Below, in pieces: positions 35,830-44,424 of a stretch of 64,000 nucleotides of DNA. Numbering within the stretch: position 1 is the stretch's first letter; each line of letters begins with the position of its first letter. The notes beneath the pieces were generated by a model. The model was given only the letters and a program-made list of their open reading frames with translations. It did not search any database and was not told the DNA's origin. This DNA comes from Streptomyces toyocaensis (lineage in GTDB: Bacteria > Actinomycetota > Actinomycetes > Streptomycetales > Streptomycetaceae): assembly GCF_000725125.1 (NCBI RefSeq), contig NZ_JFCB01000013.1, forward strand, positions 105,619 through 169,618, read 5' to 3'. The translations under genes were made by a program, and so were the position numbers.

Positions 35830-36498
35830 TCAGGCGGGGAAGTGACGCCACTTGCCCTCGGAGACGACCTCGACCGCACCGTCGACGACCGTGATGGCGG
35901 TGTCGTCGTCGATCGCGTATGCGGGGTTCGGGAGGCCGGCTGCCCACTTCTCCGCCTGCGCCATGGTGTTCTCCGGCAGGTCTACGTGATCCACATGCGG
36001 GAAGATCGAGAAGTCGACGACGCCCAGCGCGCTGTCGTCCCCGGTGGGCGCCGTCCACTCGACGAAGTACTCGCCGATACGAGGGGCCATCGCCATGCTC
36101 CCGGCGCTCAACCCCACCCAGACCTTCTCACTCAACGACGGCAGCAGGTCCGCCAGGCCGGACTGCCTCATCCAGTGGGCCAGGTACAGCGCATCGCCGC
36201 CGTTCACCAGCAGGACGTCCGCTTCCTGGACCCAGGGGACCCAACGCTCTGCACCGATGCTGGGCAGCGCGGTGAGCTCCAGCACTCCCAAGGACTTCCA
36301 CCCCAGGTCGCACATGGGCAGGCGAGACTGTCCACTGATGAACCGCCAGACCCCGGCAGGGTTGCCCATGGGGTGCCCGTACCCCGCAGTGGGAACGCAC
36401 AGGGCGTCGGACTCGGCGATCGGCTTGCCCAGCAGCCGCACGAGCGCGCCCTGGATGCTCGCGTTGGTGATACCCGCCGCCGTAAGAAGAAGCTTCAA
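35830..36498 (-). CDS. Peptidase S51 (dipeptidase E-like)
   Basis: A 222-residue protein with the serine nucleophile elbow WVGLSAGSMAMAP and the family opening MKLLLTAAGITNASI. I start at TTG 36498 because AGGAG lies 5 nt upstream and the start then aligns with the S51 N-terminus; the earlier in-frame GTG has no such site. S51 enzymes cleave Asp-X dipeptides or act as cyanophycinase-like hydrolases. It is cytoplasmic and its neighbours are remnants, so its role is housekeeping or unknown. Confidence 0.85.
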   Translation of the reverse strand: MKLLLTAAGITNASIQGALVRLLGKPIAESDALCVPTAGYGHPMGNPAGVWRFISGQSRLPMCDLGWKSLGVLELTALPSIGAERWVPWVQEADVLLVNGGDALYLAHWMRQSGLADLLPSLSEKVWVGLSAGSMAMAPRIGEYFVEWTAPTGDDSALGVVDFSIFPHVDHVDLPENTMAQAEKWAAGLPNPAYAIDDDTAITVVDGAVEVVSEGKWRHFPA

Positions 36499-36739
36499 GA
36501 TGACTCCTGACACGAGTGTGGTGGAGCGGTCCGACCGGTAGACCGGGGGCCACCTCGAAACTCATCGCTGTGCGGCGTTGCCGTACTTCTGCACCGGCGT
36601 CCCTCGGAAGATGACAGGTCCCTTAGGACCGGGTGGCCCTGTCGGCGACTGGGTTCCCGGTTCCTGCGAGCTACAGGAGGCCCGTATGGACGTCGGGCCC
36701 CCGCGGGGTGATGCTCTGAGAGCACTCTCTGGCGCGTAA

Positions 36740-36908
36740 TGCTCTCTCTCCACCTCTGCTGCGGCAGCCCGCACTCGCCGGTCAGTGGCAGGCCCTCGGC
36801 CTGGGCCCGGCTCACCAGCTCGTCGATCAGCTGATCGTCCACAGCCTTCGCCGACACAGACACTGCCGCCTCACCGACCTCGTCGTCGGCCACTTCCTCA
36901 CCGGCCAC
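36740..36908 (-). pseudogene. N-terminal remnant of an IS256-family transposase
   Basis: The minus-strand frame contains DDQLIDELVSRAQAEGLPLT followed by GECGLPQQ, matching the conserved start of IS256 (Mutator-type) transposases (lvxxaqaEGlxLtGegGLLqqL). Beyond it, EHHPAGA matches the YDKHDPAGA region, weakly. No DDE catalytic domain and no terminal repeats are visible. Confidence 0.55.
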
Positions 36909-36932
36909 CGATGCATCCTCCGTGATCGGGAG

Positions 36933-37982
36933 TCACACCGAACGGTGTGCAGTCCCCGTGCCGACGGGGTCCGTGCTCTCCCGGATCACCAGTCGGGAGC
37001 CGGCGGTCACCTCGCTCACCTCCGCACCTCGCCGTGTCGGCCGGGTGCCGTTGATCTGCGCTTCGAGCATGTCGACGGCCACGTGGGCGATCTGTTCCTT
37101 GTCGGGCGAGACGGTGGTGAGGGTGGGCGTGCTGTAGCGGCCGTCCTCGATGTCGTCCCACCCGCCGATGGCGATGTCCTGGGGTACGCGCAGACCGGAC
37201 GAGAGCGCGGTTCGCAGTGCTCCCAGTGCCAGCAGGTCGTTGCAGCAGAAGACGGCCTGCGGTGGTTCCGGCAGGTCCAGCAGGTACTGCATCAACTGGG
37301 CGCCGTCCGCGCGGTGGTACGCGCGGGTGAGGGGTGCCAGGGTTTCGTCGTAGCTGAGGCCGGCTGCCTCCAAGGCTTGGCGGTAACCGGCCAGCCGGAG
37401 GTGGGCCGTGTTGGCGCTCGGGTTGTCCTGCCGGCCGATGGCGGCGATCCGTGTGTGGCCGAGCGAGAGAAGGTGCTCGGTCAGCTCCCGGGCGGCGCGC
37501 TGGTTGTCGATGGCCACGTGGTGGGTGGGGCCGTCCAGAACGCGCTCGCCGAGGAGCACCAGCGCGGTGGTGTCCGTCCGGGCCGCCAGTTCCTCCGGTC
37601 CAACGGCGATGGGGCTGAAGATGAGTCCGTCGATGCGCTGCTCCCGCACCCCGTCCAGCACGTCCCGCTCCCGGGCCGGATCTCCGTCCGTCTGCTCGAT
37701 GAGGACAGTCCAGCCGTGCTTCGCGGCGGCGTCGATCACGAACCGCGTGAGTTCCGCGAAGTAGGGCGCGTCCAGCTCCGGCAGTGCCAGGGCGATCACT
37801 CCGGTCCTGCCCTTGCGGAGATTGCGGGCCGACAGGTTGGGTCGGTAGTCCAGGGCGGACAGCGCCCGCTCGACCTTCTCACGGGTCGGTGGGGAGACGT
37901 ACGTGGAGCCGGTGACGACGTTCGACACGGTCTTGACCGATACCCCGGCCATGGCTGCGACGTCCTTGAGGCTCGCCCCCAT
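36933..37982 (-). CDS. LacI family transcriptional regulator
   Basis: A 349-residue repressor. The N-terminal HTH (SLKDVAAMAGVSVKTVSNVV) and hinge (LSARNLRKGRTGVIAL) are followed by a periplasmic-binding-protein-like sugar domain. I start at ATG 37982, preceded by GGAGG. It is divergent from the GH51/sugar ABC operon across 301 bp that contains a perfect ACGAT-GTA-ATCGT dyad, so it likely represses that operon until an arabinose-type sugar binds. Confidence 0.92.
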   Translation of the reverse strand: MGASLKDVAAMAGVSVKTVSNVVTGSTYVSPPTREKVERALSALDYRPNLSARNLRKGRTGVIALALPELDAPYFAELTRFVIDAAAKHGWTVLIEQTDGDPARERDVLDGVREQRIDGLIFSPIAVGPEELAARTDTTALVLLGERVLDGPTHHVAIDNQRAARELTEHLLSLGHTRIAAIGRQDNPSANTAHLRLAGYRQALEAAGLSYDETLAPLTRAYHRADGAQLMQYLLDLPEPPQAVFCCNDLLALGALRTALSSGLRVPQDIAIGGWDDIEDGRYSTPTLTTVSPDKEQIAHVAVDMLEAQINGTRPTRRGAEVSEVTAGSRLVIRESTDPVGTGTAHRSV

Positions 37983-38117
37983 CTGCATCACCTCCATCGA
38001 CGCGGGTGCCGTGCGGCCCCGCCCGGACACGTCTCCATGGCGTAGCACACCGTACGCGGCCCGCCGGTGCGGTTCCGGCCGGGGCTCCACTCGGCAACTT
38101 TCGTAAGAACTCTGCAG

Positions 38118-38156
38118 TGACCTATTTACGACGCTGTTTCAACGATGTAATCGTAG
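38118..38156 (+). promoter_or_regulatory. GH51 operon promoter block with palindrome ACGATGTAATCGT
   Basis: Within the gene-free 37983-38283 region. TTTACG (38125-38130) could be a -35 element, and the perfect 5-3-5 dyad ACGAT-GTA-ATCGT is at 38142-38154, overlapping a TGTAAT/TAATCG -10 candidate. A LacI-type operator over the promoter is the simple reading. The 39-nt block recurs at 43900-43938 with 32 identical positions. Confidence 0.6.
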
Positions 38157-38283
38157 CAGTCAACGGCGGTCGACCGCGGCTCTCGCCGGGGCTGCGGCCG
38201 ACCGTAATTCCCGGCCCTTCCCGGCGGCTTGCACACCGATGCGCGACGCGTGCCGCGCAGCCAACACGCAGGAGTCTTCGTTC

Positions 38284-39789
38284 ATGACCTCGGCCCACCT
38301 CACCCTGGACCCGGCCTTCCGGACAGGAACCGTCGACCGCCGACTGTTCGGCTCTTTCGTCGAGCACATGGGCAGGTCCGTCTACACCGGTGTCTATGAG
38401 CCGGACCATCCCTCGGCCGACGAGGACGGCCTGCGCACGGACGTGTTGGACCTCGTGCGCGAACTGGGAGTGACCGTCGTGCGCTACCCCGGCGGCAACT
38501 TCGTCTCCAACTACCGCTGGGAGGACGGGGTCGGCCCCCGCGAGTCCCGGCCCAGCCGGCTCGACCTCGCCTGGCGCAGTGTGGAGAGCAACGCCTTCGG
38601 GCTCAACGAGTTCATGACCTGGGCCCGCAAGGCGGGCGTGGAACCCATGCTCGCCCTGAACCTCGGCACTCGCGGCCCCGCCGAGGCCGTCGACCTGCTG
38701 GAGTACACCAACTACCCGTCCGGCACGACCCTGTCCGATCTGCGGCGCTCCCACGGCGCCGAGCAACCGCACGACGTGCGGATGTGGTGCCTGGGCAACG
38801 AACTCGATGGCCCCTGGCAGATGGGGCACAAGAACGCCCACGAGTACGGCCGGGTCGCCGCCGAGACCGCCCGCGCCTTCAAGCGCTTCGACCCCGGCCT
38901 CGAACTGGTCGCGTGCGGCAGCTCCAACGCCTACATCGACACCTTCGCATCCTGGGAGGCGACGGTGCTGGAGCACACCTACGAGTTCGTCGACTACATC
39001 TCGCTGCACGCCTACTACGATCCGGTCGGCTGCGACGTCGACTCCTTCCTGGCCAGCGCCGCCGAGATGGACCAGATGATCTCGGCGATCACGGCCACCG
39101 CCGACCACGTGGGCGCCAAGCTGCGCAACAAGAAGAAGATCAAGCTGTCCTTCGACGAGTGGAACGTCTGGTACCAGAGCCGGTTCGCCGGCGAGACCTC
39201 GCTGGACTGGCGCCCCGCGCCCGAACTCATCGAGGATGTGTACGACGTCACGGACGCGGTGGTGGTCGGCAGCCTGCTCGTCACACTGCTGCGCCACGCC
39301 GACCGCGTCGGTGCCGCCTGCCAGGCCCAGCTGGCCAACGTGATCGCCCCGGTGATGACCCGCCCTCAGGGCCCGGCCTGGCGTCAGACGATCTTCCACC
39401 CGTTCGCCCAGACGGCACGGCACGCCCGTGGCACGGTCCTGCGGGTTGAACCCACGTCCCCCGTGGTGGAGACGGACCGCTACGGCGAGGTCCCCACCCT
39501 GTGGGCCACGGCCACGCACGACGAGGAGTCGGGCGACGTGGTGCTCTTCGCCGTGCACCGGGGCCGCGAGGAGGCGCTCACCCTCACCGCCGGCGTCCAA
39601 GCCTTCCCCGGTGCCAGGGTCGTGGAGCACATCGTCCTGCACGACGAGGACACGACCGCGGTCAACACCGCCGAGCAGCCCGAGCGGGTTCGCCCGCGTC
39701 CGGTCGACGGCACCAAGGCCGAGGACGGTCTCCTCACGGTGGAGCTGCCCCCCGTCTCGTGGAGCATGATCCGCCTCACCACCCGCTGA
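38284..39789 (+). CDS. GH51 alpha-L-arabinofuranosidase
   Basis: A 501-residue intracellular glycoside hydrolase: (beta/alpha)8 barrel with acid/base Glu173 (GNELDG) and nucleophile Glu292 (FDEWNVWY), plus a C-terminal beta-sandwich. The N-terminal GSFVEHMGRSVYTGVYEP is typical of GH51. The ATG at 38284 follows CAGGAG. With no signal peptide, it would remove terminal arabinofuranose from imported arabino-oligosaccharides, fitting the ABC importer genes that follow. Confidence 0.93.
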   Translation: MTSAHLTLDPAFRTGTVDRRLFGSFVEHMGRSVYTGVYEPDHPSADEDGLRTDVLDLVRELGVTVVRYPGGNFVSNYRWEDGVGPRESRPSRLDLAWRSVESNAFGLNEFMTWARKAGVEPMLALNLGTRGPAEAVDLLEYTNYPSGTTLSDLRRSHGAEQPHDVRMWCLGNELDGPWQMGHKNAHEYGRVAAETARAFKRFDPGLELVACGSSNAYIDTFASWEATVLEHTYEFVDYISLHAYYDPVGCDVDSFLASAAEMDQMISAITATADHVGAKLRNKKKIKLSFDEWNVWYQSRFAGETSLDWRPAPELIEDVYDVTDAVVVGSLLVTLLRHADRVGAACQAQLANVIAPVMTRPQGPAWRQTIFHPFAQTARHARGTVLRVEPTSPVVETDRYGEVPTLWATATHDEESGDVVLFAVHRGREEALTLTAGVQAFPGARVVEHIVLHDEDTTAVNTAEQPERVRPRPVDGTKAEDGLLTVELPPVSWSMIRLTTR

Positions 39790-39843
39790 ACCCGTCCCTA
39801 CTGGTTCCGGGCCCGCCGGGGTCCACATCCGAGGAGCACAACG

Positions 39844-41193
39844 ATGAGCACCAATTCAGTCCCCACGGGAGCCACCCGTAGAACCTTCCTGGCCGGCACG
39901 GCGGTCACCGCCGCCGGACTGCTGACGGCGTGCAGCGGCGGCACCAAGATCGGTTCGGGTGAAGGCGGCACGGACGCGGGCCCCACCTTCAGCGGCGGTG
40001 AGTACAAGGGCCCCAAGGTGACCCTGCAGTACTGGAACGGCTTCACCGGCGGTGACGGCCCGCACATGAAGAGCATGCTGCGTGCCTTCAACAAGCACTA
40101 CGCCGGACGCATCGAGGTCAAGAACATCACCCGCCAGTGGGCGGACCTCTACCCGGCCATGCCGACCGCGATCACCGCCGGGAAGGGACCGGACGTCGCG
40201 GTGATCCACAACGACCAGATCGCCACCTTCGCCGCCCGCCGCACCCTCGTCCCGCTGGACGACGTCGTCTCCGCCCTCGGCCTCACCGAGTCGGACTTCC
40301 TCCCGACGGTGTGGCAGGCGGGGGTGTACGACGACAAGCGTTACGGCGTGCCGCTCGACGTGCACTGTCTGGCGGACTACTGGAACGCCAAGCACCTGAA
40401 GAAGGCGGGGCTGGAGAAGGCTCCCGAGGACCGGGTGGGCTTCGAGGAAACGCTGCGGGAACTCAAGAGCGCGGGGATCACCCATCCGTTCTGGATGCCC
40501 AGCAAGTGGCCCGCCCACCTGATGTTCATGACCCTGCTGTGGCAGTTCGGCGGCGAACTGTACGACCAGGAGGGCACCAAGGCCCTGTGGGGCTCCGATG
40601 CGGGCGAGGAGGCGCTGACCTGGATGGTGGCGCAGATCCGCAAGGGGTACAGCCCCGATCAGGTCGCCCAGGACGCCCAGTACAACGCGTTCAAGAACAA
40701 CAAGGTGAGCTTCACCTGGGATGGCATCTGGCAGATCAACGACCTGAAGACCACCGCGAAGGACGTCAGCTGGGAGATGTCCTCGGTGCCCGTCATCGGT
40801 GACACGCCGGCCGTGTGGACGGCGGGACACAACTTCGTCCTCACCTCCCAGGCGGCCAAGGACAAGAACAAGATCCAGGCGGCCAAGTTCTTCATCGACT
40901 ACATGAGCGAGCGCTCCACGGAATGGGCGAGGGCGGGCATGATCCCCGCTCGCAACAGCGTGCGCGCCGAGCCCGAGGTGGCCCGGCTGCCGCAGACCCC
41001 CCTGGCCAAGGACGTGGATTCGCTGCGGTTCCTGCCCACGCTGCCCGGACTCGGCGACGTGCAGATCGCCGCCCTGGAGCTGGCCGTGCAGAAGGCGGTG
41101 CTGGGCCAGAAGTCGCCGGCCGCGGCCCTGGCCGAAGGGGTGCGCACCGCCGACAAGATGCTGGCCGAGAACAAGCAGAAGTACGCGAAGTGA
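39844..41193 (+). CDS. Sugar ABC transporter substrate-binding lipoprotein
   Basis: A 449-residue extracellular binding protein of the CUT1 (MalE-like) type. It has a twin-arginine signal (TRRTFLAGTA) ending in the lipobox LLTAC (Cys30), so export is probably Tat-dependent. It lies 54 bp after the GH51 gene and would capture arabino-oligosaccharides. No cognate ATPase gene is present, as is common in Streptomyces, where a shared MsiK-type ATPase serves many importers. Confidence 0.92.
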   Translation: MSTNSVPTGATRRTFLAGTAVTAAGLLTACSGGTKIGSGEGGTDAGPTFSGGEYKGPKVTLQYWNGFTGGDGPHMKSMLRAFNKHYAGRIEVKNITRQWADLYPAMPTAITAGKGPDVAVIHNDQIATFAARRTLVPLDDVVSALGLTESDFLPTVWQAGVYDDKRYGVPLDVHCLADYWNAKHLKKAGLEKAPEDRVGFEETLRELKSAGITHPFWMPSKWPAHLMFMTLLWQFGGELYDQEGTKALWGSDAGEEALTWMVAQIRKGYSPDQVAQDAQYNAFKNNKVSFTWDGIWQINDLKTTAKDVSWEMSSVPVIGDTPAVWTAGHNFVLTSQAAKDKNKIQAAKFFIDYMSERSTEWARAGMIPARNSVRAEPEVARLPQTPLAKDVDSLRFLPTLPGLGDVQIAALELAVQKAVLGQKSPAAALAEGVRTADKMLAENKQKYAK

Positions 41194-41203
41194 GGCGGGT
41201 GCC

Positions 41204-42169
41204 GTGCAACGGCTGACAGCGCGGCCGTCCGCCACCGACAAGGAGCGGAGCCGAGGCCGCCGGCCGGCCCCGACCGGCTCCAGGTCCTACCGGTGGTGGA
41301 CTCCGTACGTGTTCACGGCGCCCTACCTGGCGCTCTTTGTGACCTTCGTCGTGGCGCCCATCGGGTACGGGCTGTGGATCAGCCTGCACAACTGGGACAT
41401 CAACGTGCCGGCGAAACCCTTCGTCGGTCTTGGCAACTATCAAGAACTGTTCGACGCCGGCAGCGTCGAGGGGCCCCGCTTCTGGCGGGCGATGCGCGCT
41501 ACCGGCGTCTTCACGGCGCTGTCGGTACCGTTCCTGCTCGTGGTTCCGCTGCTGGTGGCGTTGCTGATGAACGGGAAGTTCCGTGGGCGCAACCTGTACC
41601 GGGCCGTGTACTTCGCGCCGTACGTTCTCGGTGTAGCCGTCGTCGGTCTGCTGTGGCGCTTCCTGCTCGACGGCAACATCGGCATGGTCAACCACTACCT
41701 CGGTGTCATTGGTCTACCGGACGACATCCAGTGGACCACGGACACGCCGGCCGCCTGGTGGGCGCTGGTCGGCGTCACGGTGTGGTGGACCCTCGGCTTC
41801 AACGCCGTCATCTATCTGGCGGGGCTCCAGGACATTCCCGCCGAGCTGTACGAGGCGGCCAAGATGGACGGCGCGGGCCCCTGGCAGCGGTTCCGCAATG
41901 TCACCCTCCCGGGACTGCGGCCGGTGCTGTTGTTCGTCGTCAACTCCACTCTGCTCGCCTCGGCCAACATGTTCGGCCAGTCCTACCTCATCACCAACGG
42001 CGCCCCGGCCGACCAGACGAAGACCGCCATCTTCCTCATTGCCGAGACCGGACTGCGGCGCTTCGAGATGGGCTCCGCGTCCGCGATGAGCTTCGTCCTC
42101 GCGGCGGCACTGATGGCGACCAGCGCGCTGGTCTTCCGGCTCTTCCGTGAACGGCAGGAGGAACGATGA
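41204..42169 (+). CDS. Sugar ABC transporter permease (MalF type)
   Basis: A 321-residue permease with six membrane segments and the ATPase-contact EAA loop (YEAAKMDGAGPWQRFRNVTLP). It starts at GTG 41204, 10 nt after the binding-protein stop. It pairs with the next permease. Confidence 0.92.
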   Translation: MQRLTARPSATDKERSRGRRPAPTGSRSYRWWTPYVFTAPYLALFVTFVVAPIGYGLWISLHNWDINVPAKPFVGLGNYQELFDAGSVEGPRFWRAMRATGVFTALSVPFLLVVPLLVALLMNGKFRGRNLYRAVYFAPYVLGVAVVGLLWRFLLDGNIGMVNHYLGVIGLPDDIQWTTDTPAAWWALVGVTVWWTLGFNAVIYLAGLQDIPAELYEAAKMDGAGPWQRFRNVTLPGLRPVLLFVVNSTLLASANMFGQSYLITNGAPADQTKTAIFLIAETGLRRFEMGSASAMSFVLAAALMATSALVFRLFRERQEER

Positions 42170-43062
42170 CCCAGACCGACGTGCGCAAGCCTGCGCCTCC
42201 GACCCGCACGACGGCAGGCGGCCTCGACCCTGTCGCCCGGCGGCGCCTGCGGCGCTCCCTGCTGCACCTCATCCTCGCCGTGGTGGCCGCCCTGTACCTC
42301 AGCCCGCTGCTGTACATGCTGGTCACCTCCTTCAAGACCGGGGCGGACGCGGGCTCCGTGGACCCGCAGTGGATTCCCTCGCCCGCCACCCTGGAGGCGT
42401 ATCGCACGGTCTTGGGAGCCGACGACAGTCCGGTGCTGCAGTGGCTCTTCAACAGCGTCCTGGCGGCGGCCGCGCACACCCTGCTGGTCCTCGCGACCGC
42501 GACCCCGGCGGCCTACGCGCTGGCTCGTCTGCAGTTCCGGGGTCGGAGCCTGCTGTTCACCGCCGTGGTGGCGACGCTGTTCGTGCCGCCCATGGTCCTG
42601 TTGATCCCCAACTTTCTGATCGTCAACGAACTCGCCTGGGTGGACAGCCTGCCGGCCGTGATCGTGCCCGGCGCGGCGAGCGCGTTCGGCGTGTTCTTCA
42701 TGCGCCAGTTCTTCCTCACGCTCCCCAAGGACCTGGAGGAGGCCGCGGAGATCGACGGCTGCAACCGCTGGCAGATCTTCGTGCGCGTGGTGCTGCCGCT
42801 GACCAAGCCGGCCCTGGCCACCCTGGGTCTGCTCGCCTTCCTGGCCAACTGGAACGACTTCCTGTGGCCGCTGTACGTCCTGCTCAGCCCCGAGACCCTC
42901 ACCCTGCCCGCGGGTCTGGCGAACTTCCAGAGCGCAAACAACATCCACTACGAGCTGCTGATGACGGGGGCGGTCATCGCCAGCGTCCCGGTGCTGCTGC
43001 TCTACGTGGTGGCCCAGCGCTGGGTGATCGAGGGGGTGTCCCGGTCCGGTGTGAAGGGCTGA
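42166..43062 (+). CDS. Sugar ABC transporter permease (MalG type)
   Basis: A 298-residue permease whose ATG overlaps the previous stop (ATGA). The EAA loop is LEEAAEIDGCNRWQIFVRVVLP, and six membrane segments are predicted. It is the last gene of the arabinoside operon; no clear terminator hairpin follows within 100 bp. Confidence 0.92.
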   Translation: MTQTDVRKPAPPTRTTAGGLDPVARRRLRRSLLHLILAVVAALYLSPLLYMLVTSFKTGADAGSVDPQWIPSPATLEAYRTVLGADDSPVLQWLFNSVLAAAAHTLLVLATATPAAYALARLQFRGRSLLFTAVVATLFVPPMVLLIPNFLIVNELAWVDSLPAVIVPGAASAFGVFFMRQFFLTLPKDLEEAAEIDGCNRWQIFVRVVLPLTKPALATLGLLAFLANWNDFLWPLYVLLSPETLTLPAGLANFQSANNIHYELLMTGAVIASVPVLLLYVVAQRWVIEGVSRSGVKG

Positions 43063-43321
43063 CGCCGGTGCGGAGAACGCGGCGGCGCGTGACGGGCCGG
43101 TGGTACACCAGGCCGATGTGCTGGGGCGCCGTCCTCACCGCGGCGGAGATGGCCGTGGGCCGCTCCTCCCAGCGTCGCGACGGCCTCGGCGGTCACTGTC
43201 TCGTTCACGGTGAGCGTGGGCGCGAGGCTGCCGTAGGGGGAGGGATGCCGTCACTTGGCAGGGCAGCACGACATGCCCTGCTAGTGACGGGAGACAGCCA
43301 CGTGTCCGTGAAGAGCAGCAC
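43063..43321. other. Gene-free spacer
   Basis: Between the permease and the RpiR remnant. Nothing recognised. Confidence 0.4.
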
Positions 43322-43890
43322 TTACCCCAGCGTTCCAGGACGAGACCGGCCATGGCCGGCTTGTTCTGCTCGTCCCCGCCGGTAGTCGAACAGGACGAGG
43401 AGATCACGGCGACGGCCCGAGCCGAGCGTCGCCGTGCGCTTCACGTCCCGGTCCGTGAGGAAGCGGATGTCATCCCTGAGCTGCATCAGGTGCAGTCCCA
43501 GGCACTGCGCGGGCAGGTACGTGTAGCGGCCGCCGACCAGCGTGACGCGGAGGTCGGGTCGGCGAGGAGCCGGACGGCTTGGCCCAGGTCGTGGGGTGGC
43601 AGTTCGGCCGGCATCTAGGCCACCTCGGCGGGAAGGCCTCGCGGACCCGGCAGGCTTCCCCCGTCCGCCCTTTCGCGGACGAAAAGCCCGTGCGCGGGCG
43701 TTCCGTACCGCGGCGGCTCCGCGTGCAGCGCCGCGCGGAAGCCGGGGAAACCCTGGAAGTCGAACCGCAGCGCGGTGGGCGCCGACCCCGGCCCGTCCGG
43801 CCAGGGCGGCCACCGTCTCGAACCCGGCGCCCGCTGTGGGCGGCATCGCGGAGGCGCGACGCGGCGCGGGCGTCCGCCACTCTCACAGGA
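43322..43890 (-). pseudogene. RpiR-type regulator with several frameshifts
   Basis: Three minus-strand frames together give pieces of one RpiR protein: RVADARAA (near 43876), AGFETVAALAGRAGVGA (near 43845), then in another frame APTALRFDFQGFPGFRAALH, and finally the SIS-domain segment LRVTLVGGRYTYLPAQCLGL with LLVLFDYRR near 43400-43560. At least two frameshifts separate them and the C-terminus is missing. RpiR proteins sense sugar phosphates through the SIS domain. A second broken RpiR gene lies at 48598-49475. Confidence 0.65.
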
Positions 43891-43899
43891 AGTGCGGCA

Positions 43900-43938
43900 T
43901 CACCTCTTTACGCCGCCATTGCAACGATGTAATCGTGG
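43900..43938 (+). promoter_or_regulatory. Second copy of the GH51 promoter/operator block
   Basis: Thirty-two of 39 positions match 38118-38156, including TTTACG (43907-43912) and the perfect dyad ACGATGTAATCGT (43924-43936). The orientation is toward the dioxygenase-halogenase operon. It could place that operon under the LacI protein, or be the relic of a lost sugar gene. Confidence 0.55.
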
Positions 43939-43943
43939 GGGAG

Positions 43944-43962
43944 CACCGTGGCACGGTGGTGG
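43944..43962 (+). other. Possible leader start with tandem Trp codons inside a dyad
   Basis: GGGGGAG (43937-43943) precedes a GTG at 43948, followed by codons GCA CGG TGG TGG CGG, i.e. two consecutive Trp codons. The GTG lies in the perfect dyad CACCGTG-G-CACGGTG (43944-43958). A strong terminator hairpin begins 40 nt later. This resembles the leader of a Trp-responsive attenuator, but the frame does not stop before the hairpin: it stays open and joins the dioxygenase frame at 44425. I list it as a candidate only. Confidence 0.3.
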
Positions 43963-44002
43963 CGGCTGCTCCGTAGGGGACCGCGGAGAGCGCTGTCGCA
44001 CA

Positions 44003-44038
44003 GCCGGCCGGTGCACTCGTCCGAGTGCACCGGCCGGC
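44003..44038 (+). terminator. Strong intrinsic terminator upstream of the dioxygenase gene
   Basis: A 17-bp perfect stem (GCCGGCCGGTGCACTCG and its complement) with a 2-nt loop, followed by CTTTT. On the plus strand it either insulates the dioxygenase-halogenase operon from upstream transcription or acts as an attenuator in its leader. The rest of 43959-44424 has no gene; its long open frame is Arg/Pro-rich. Confidence 0.8.
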
Positions 44039-44424
44039 CTTTTCGTGTGCGCCCGGCCCGGAAGCCGGCGGTGGCGCCCCGCCCGGCGCGTGACCGTCCC
44101 GCCGCTCGGGCCGCCCCCGTCGGACCTGGGGGCCCGCACCATCCGTACCGCTCGACGTACGCGGTCGACGGACCCGATCGGGTACCTCGGTCGGCGCTCC
44201 CGCCGCGGGCGCGGCGACGGGAGGCTCGGAGCAACTCCCGTGCCCGGGACCGATCGACACCCGAAGGGGGCCGACCTGTGCCCGACGGCTCAGAGCCGAT
44301 CACCCGTCTGGACCCACAGCCGGCCATGCGGCCCGGACCAGACCCGGACGCGACCACCGCACGGCCCCCGGAGCCGGTAGCCGCGCACCACGACCGGATA
44401 CCTGCCCGGAACGGATGGACACGC

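Noticed and set aside
43948..44424. A 159-residue N-terminal extension of the Trp dioxygenase
   Set aside because: The frame is open and has a good ribosome site, but the extension is Arg/Pro-rich, contains a strong terminator hairpin and is absent from the family. The ATG at 44425 gives the normal length.
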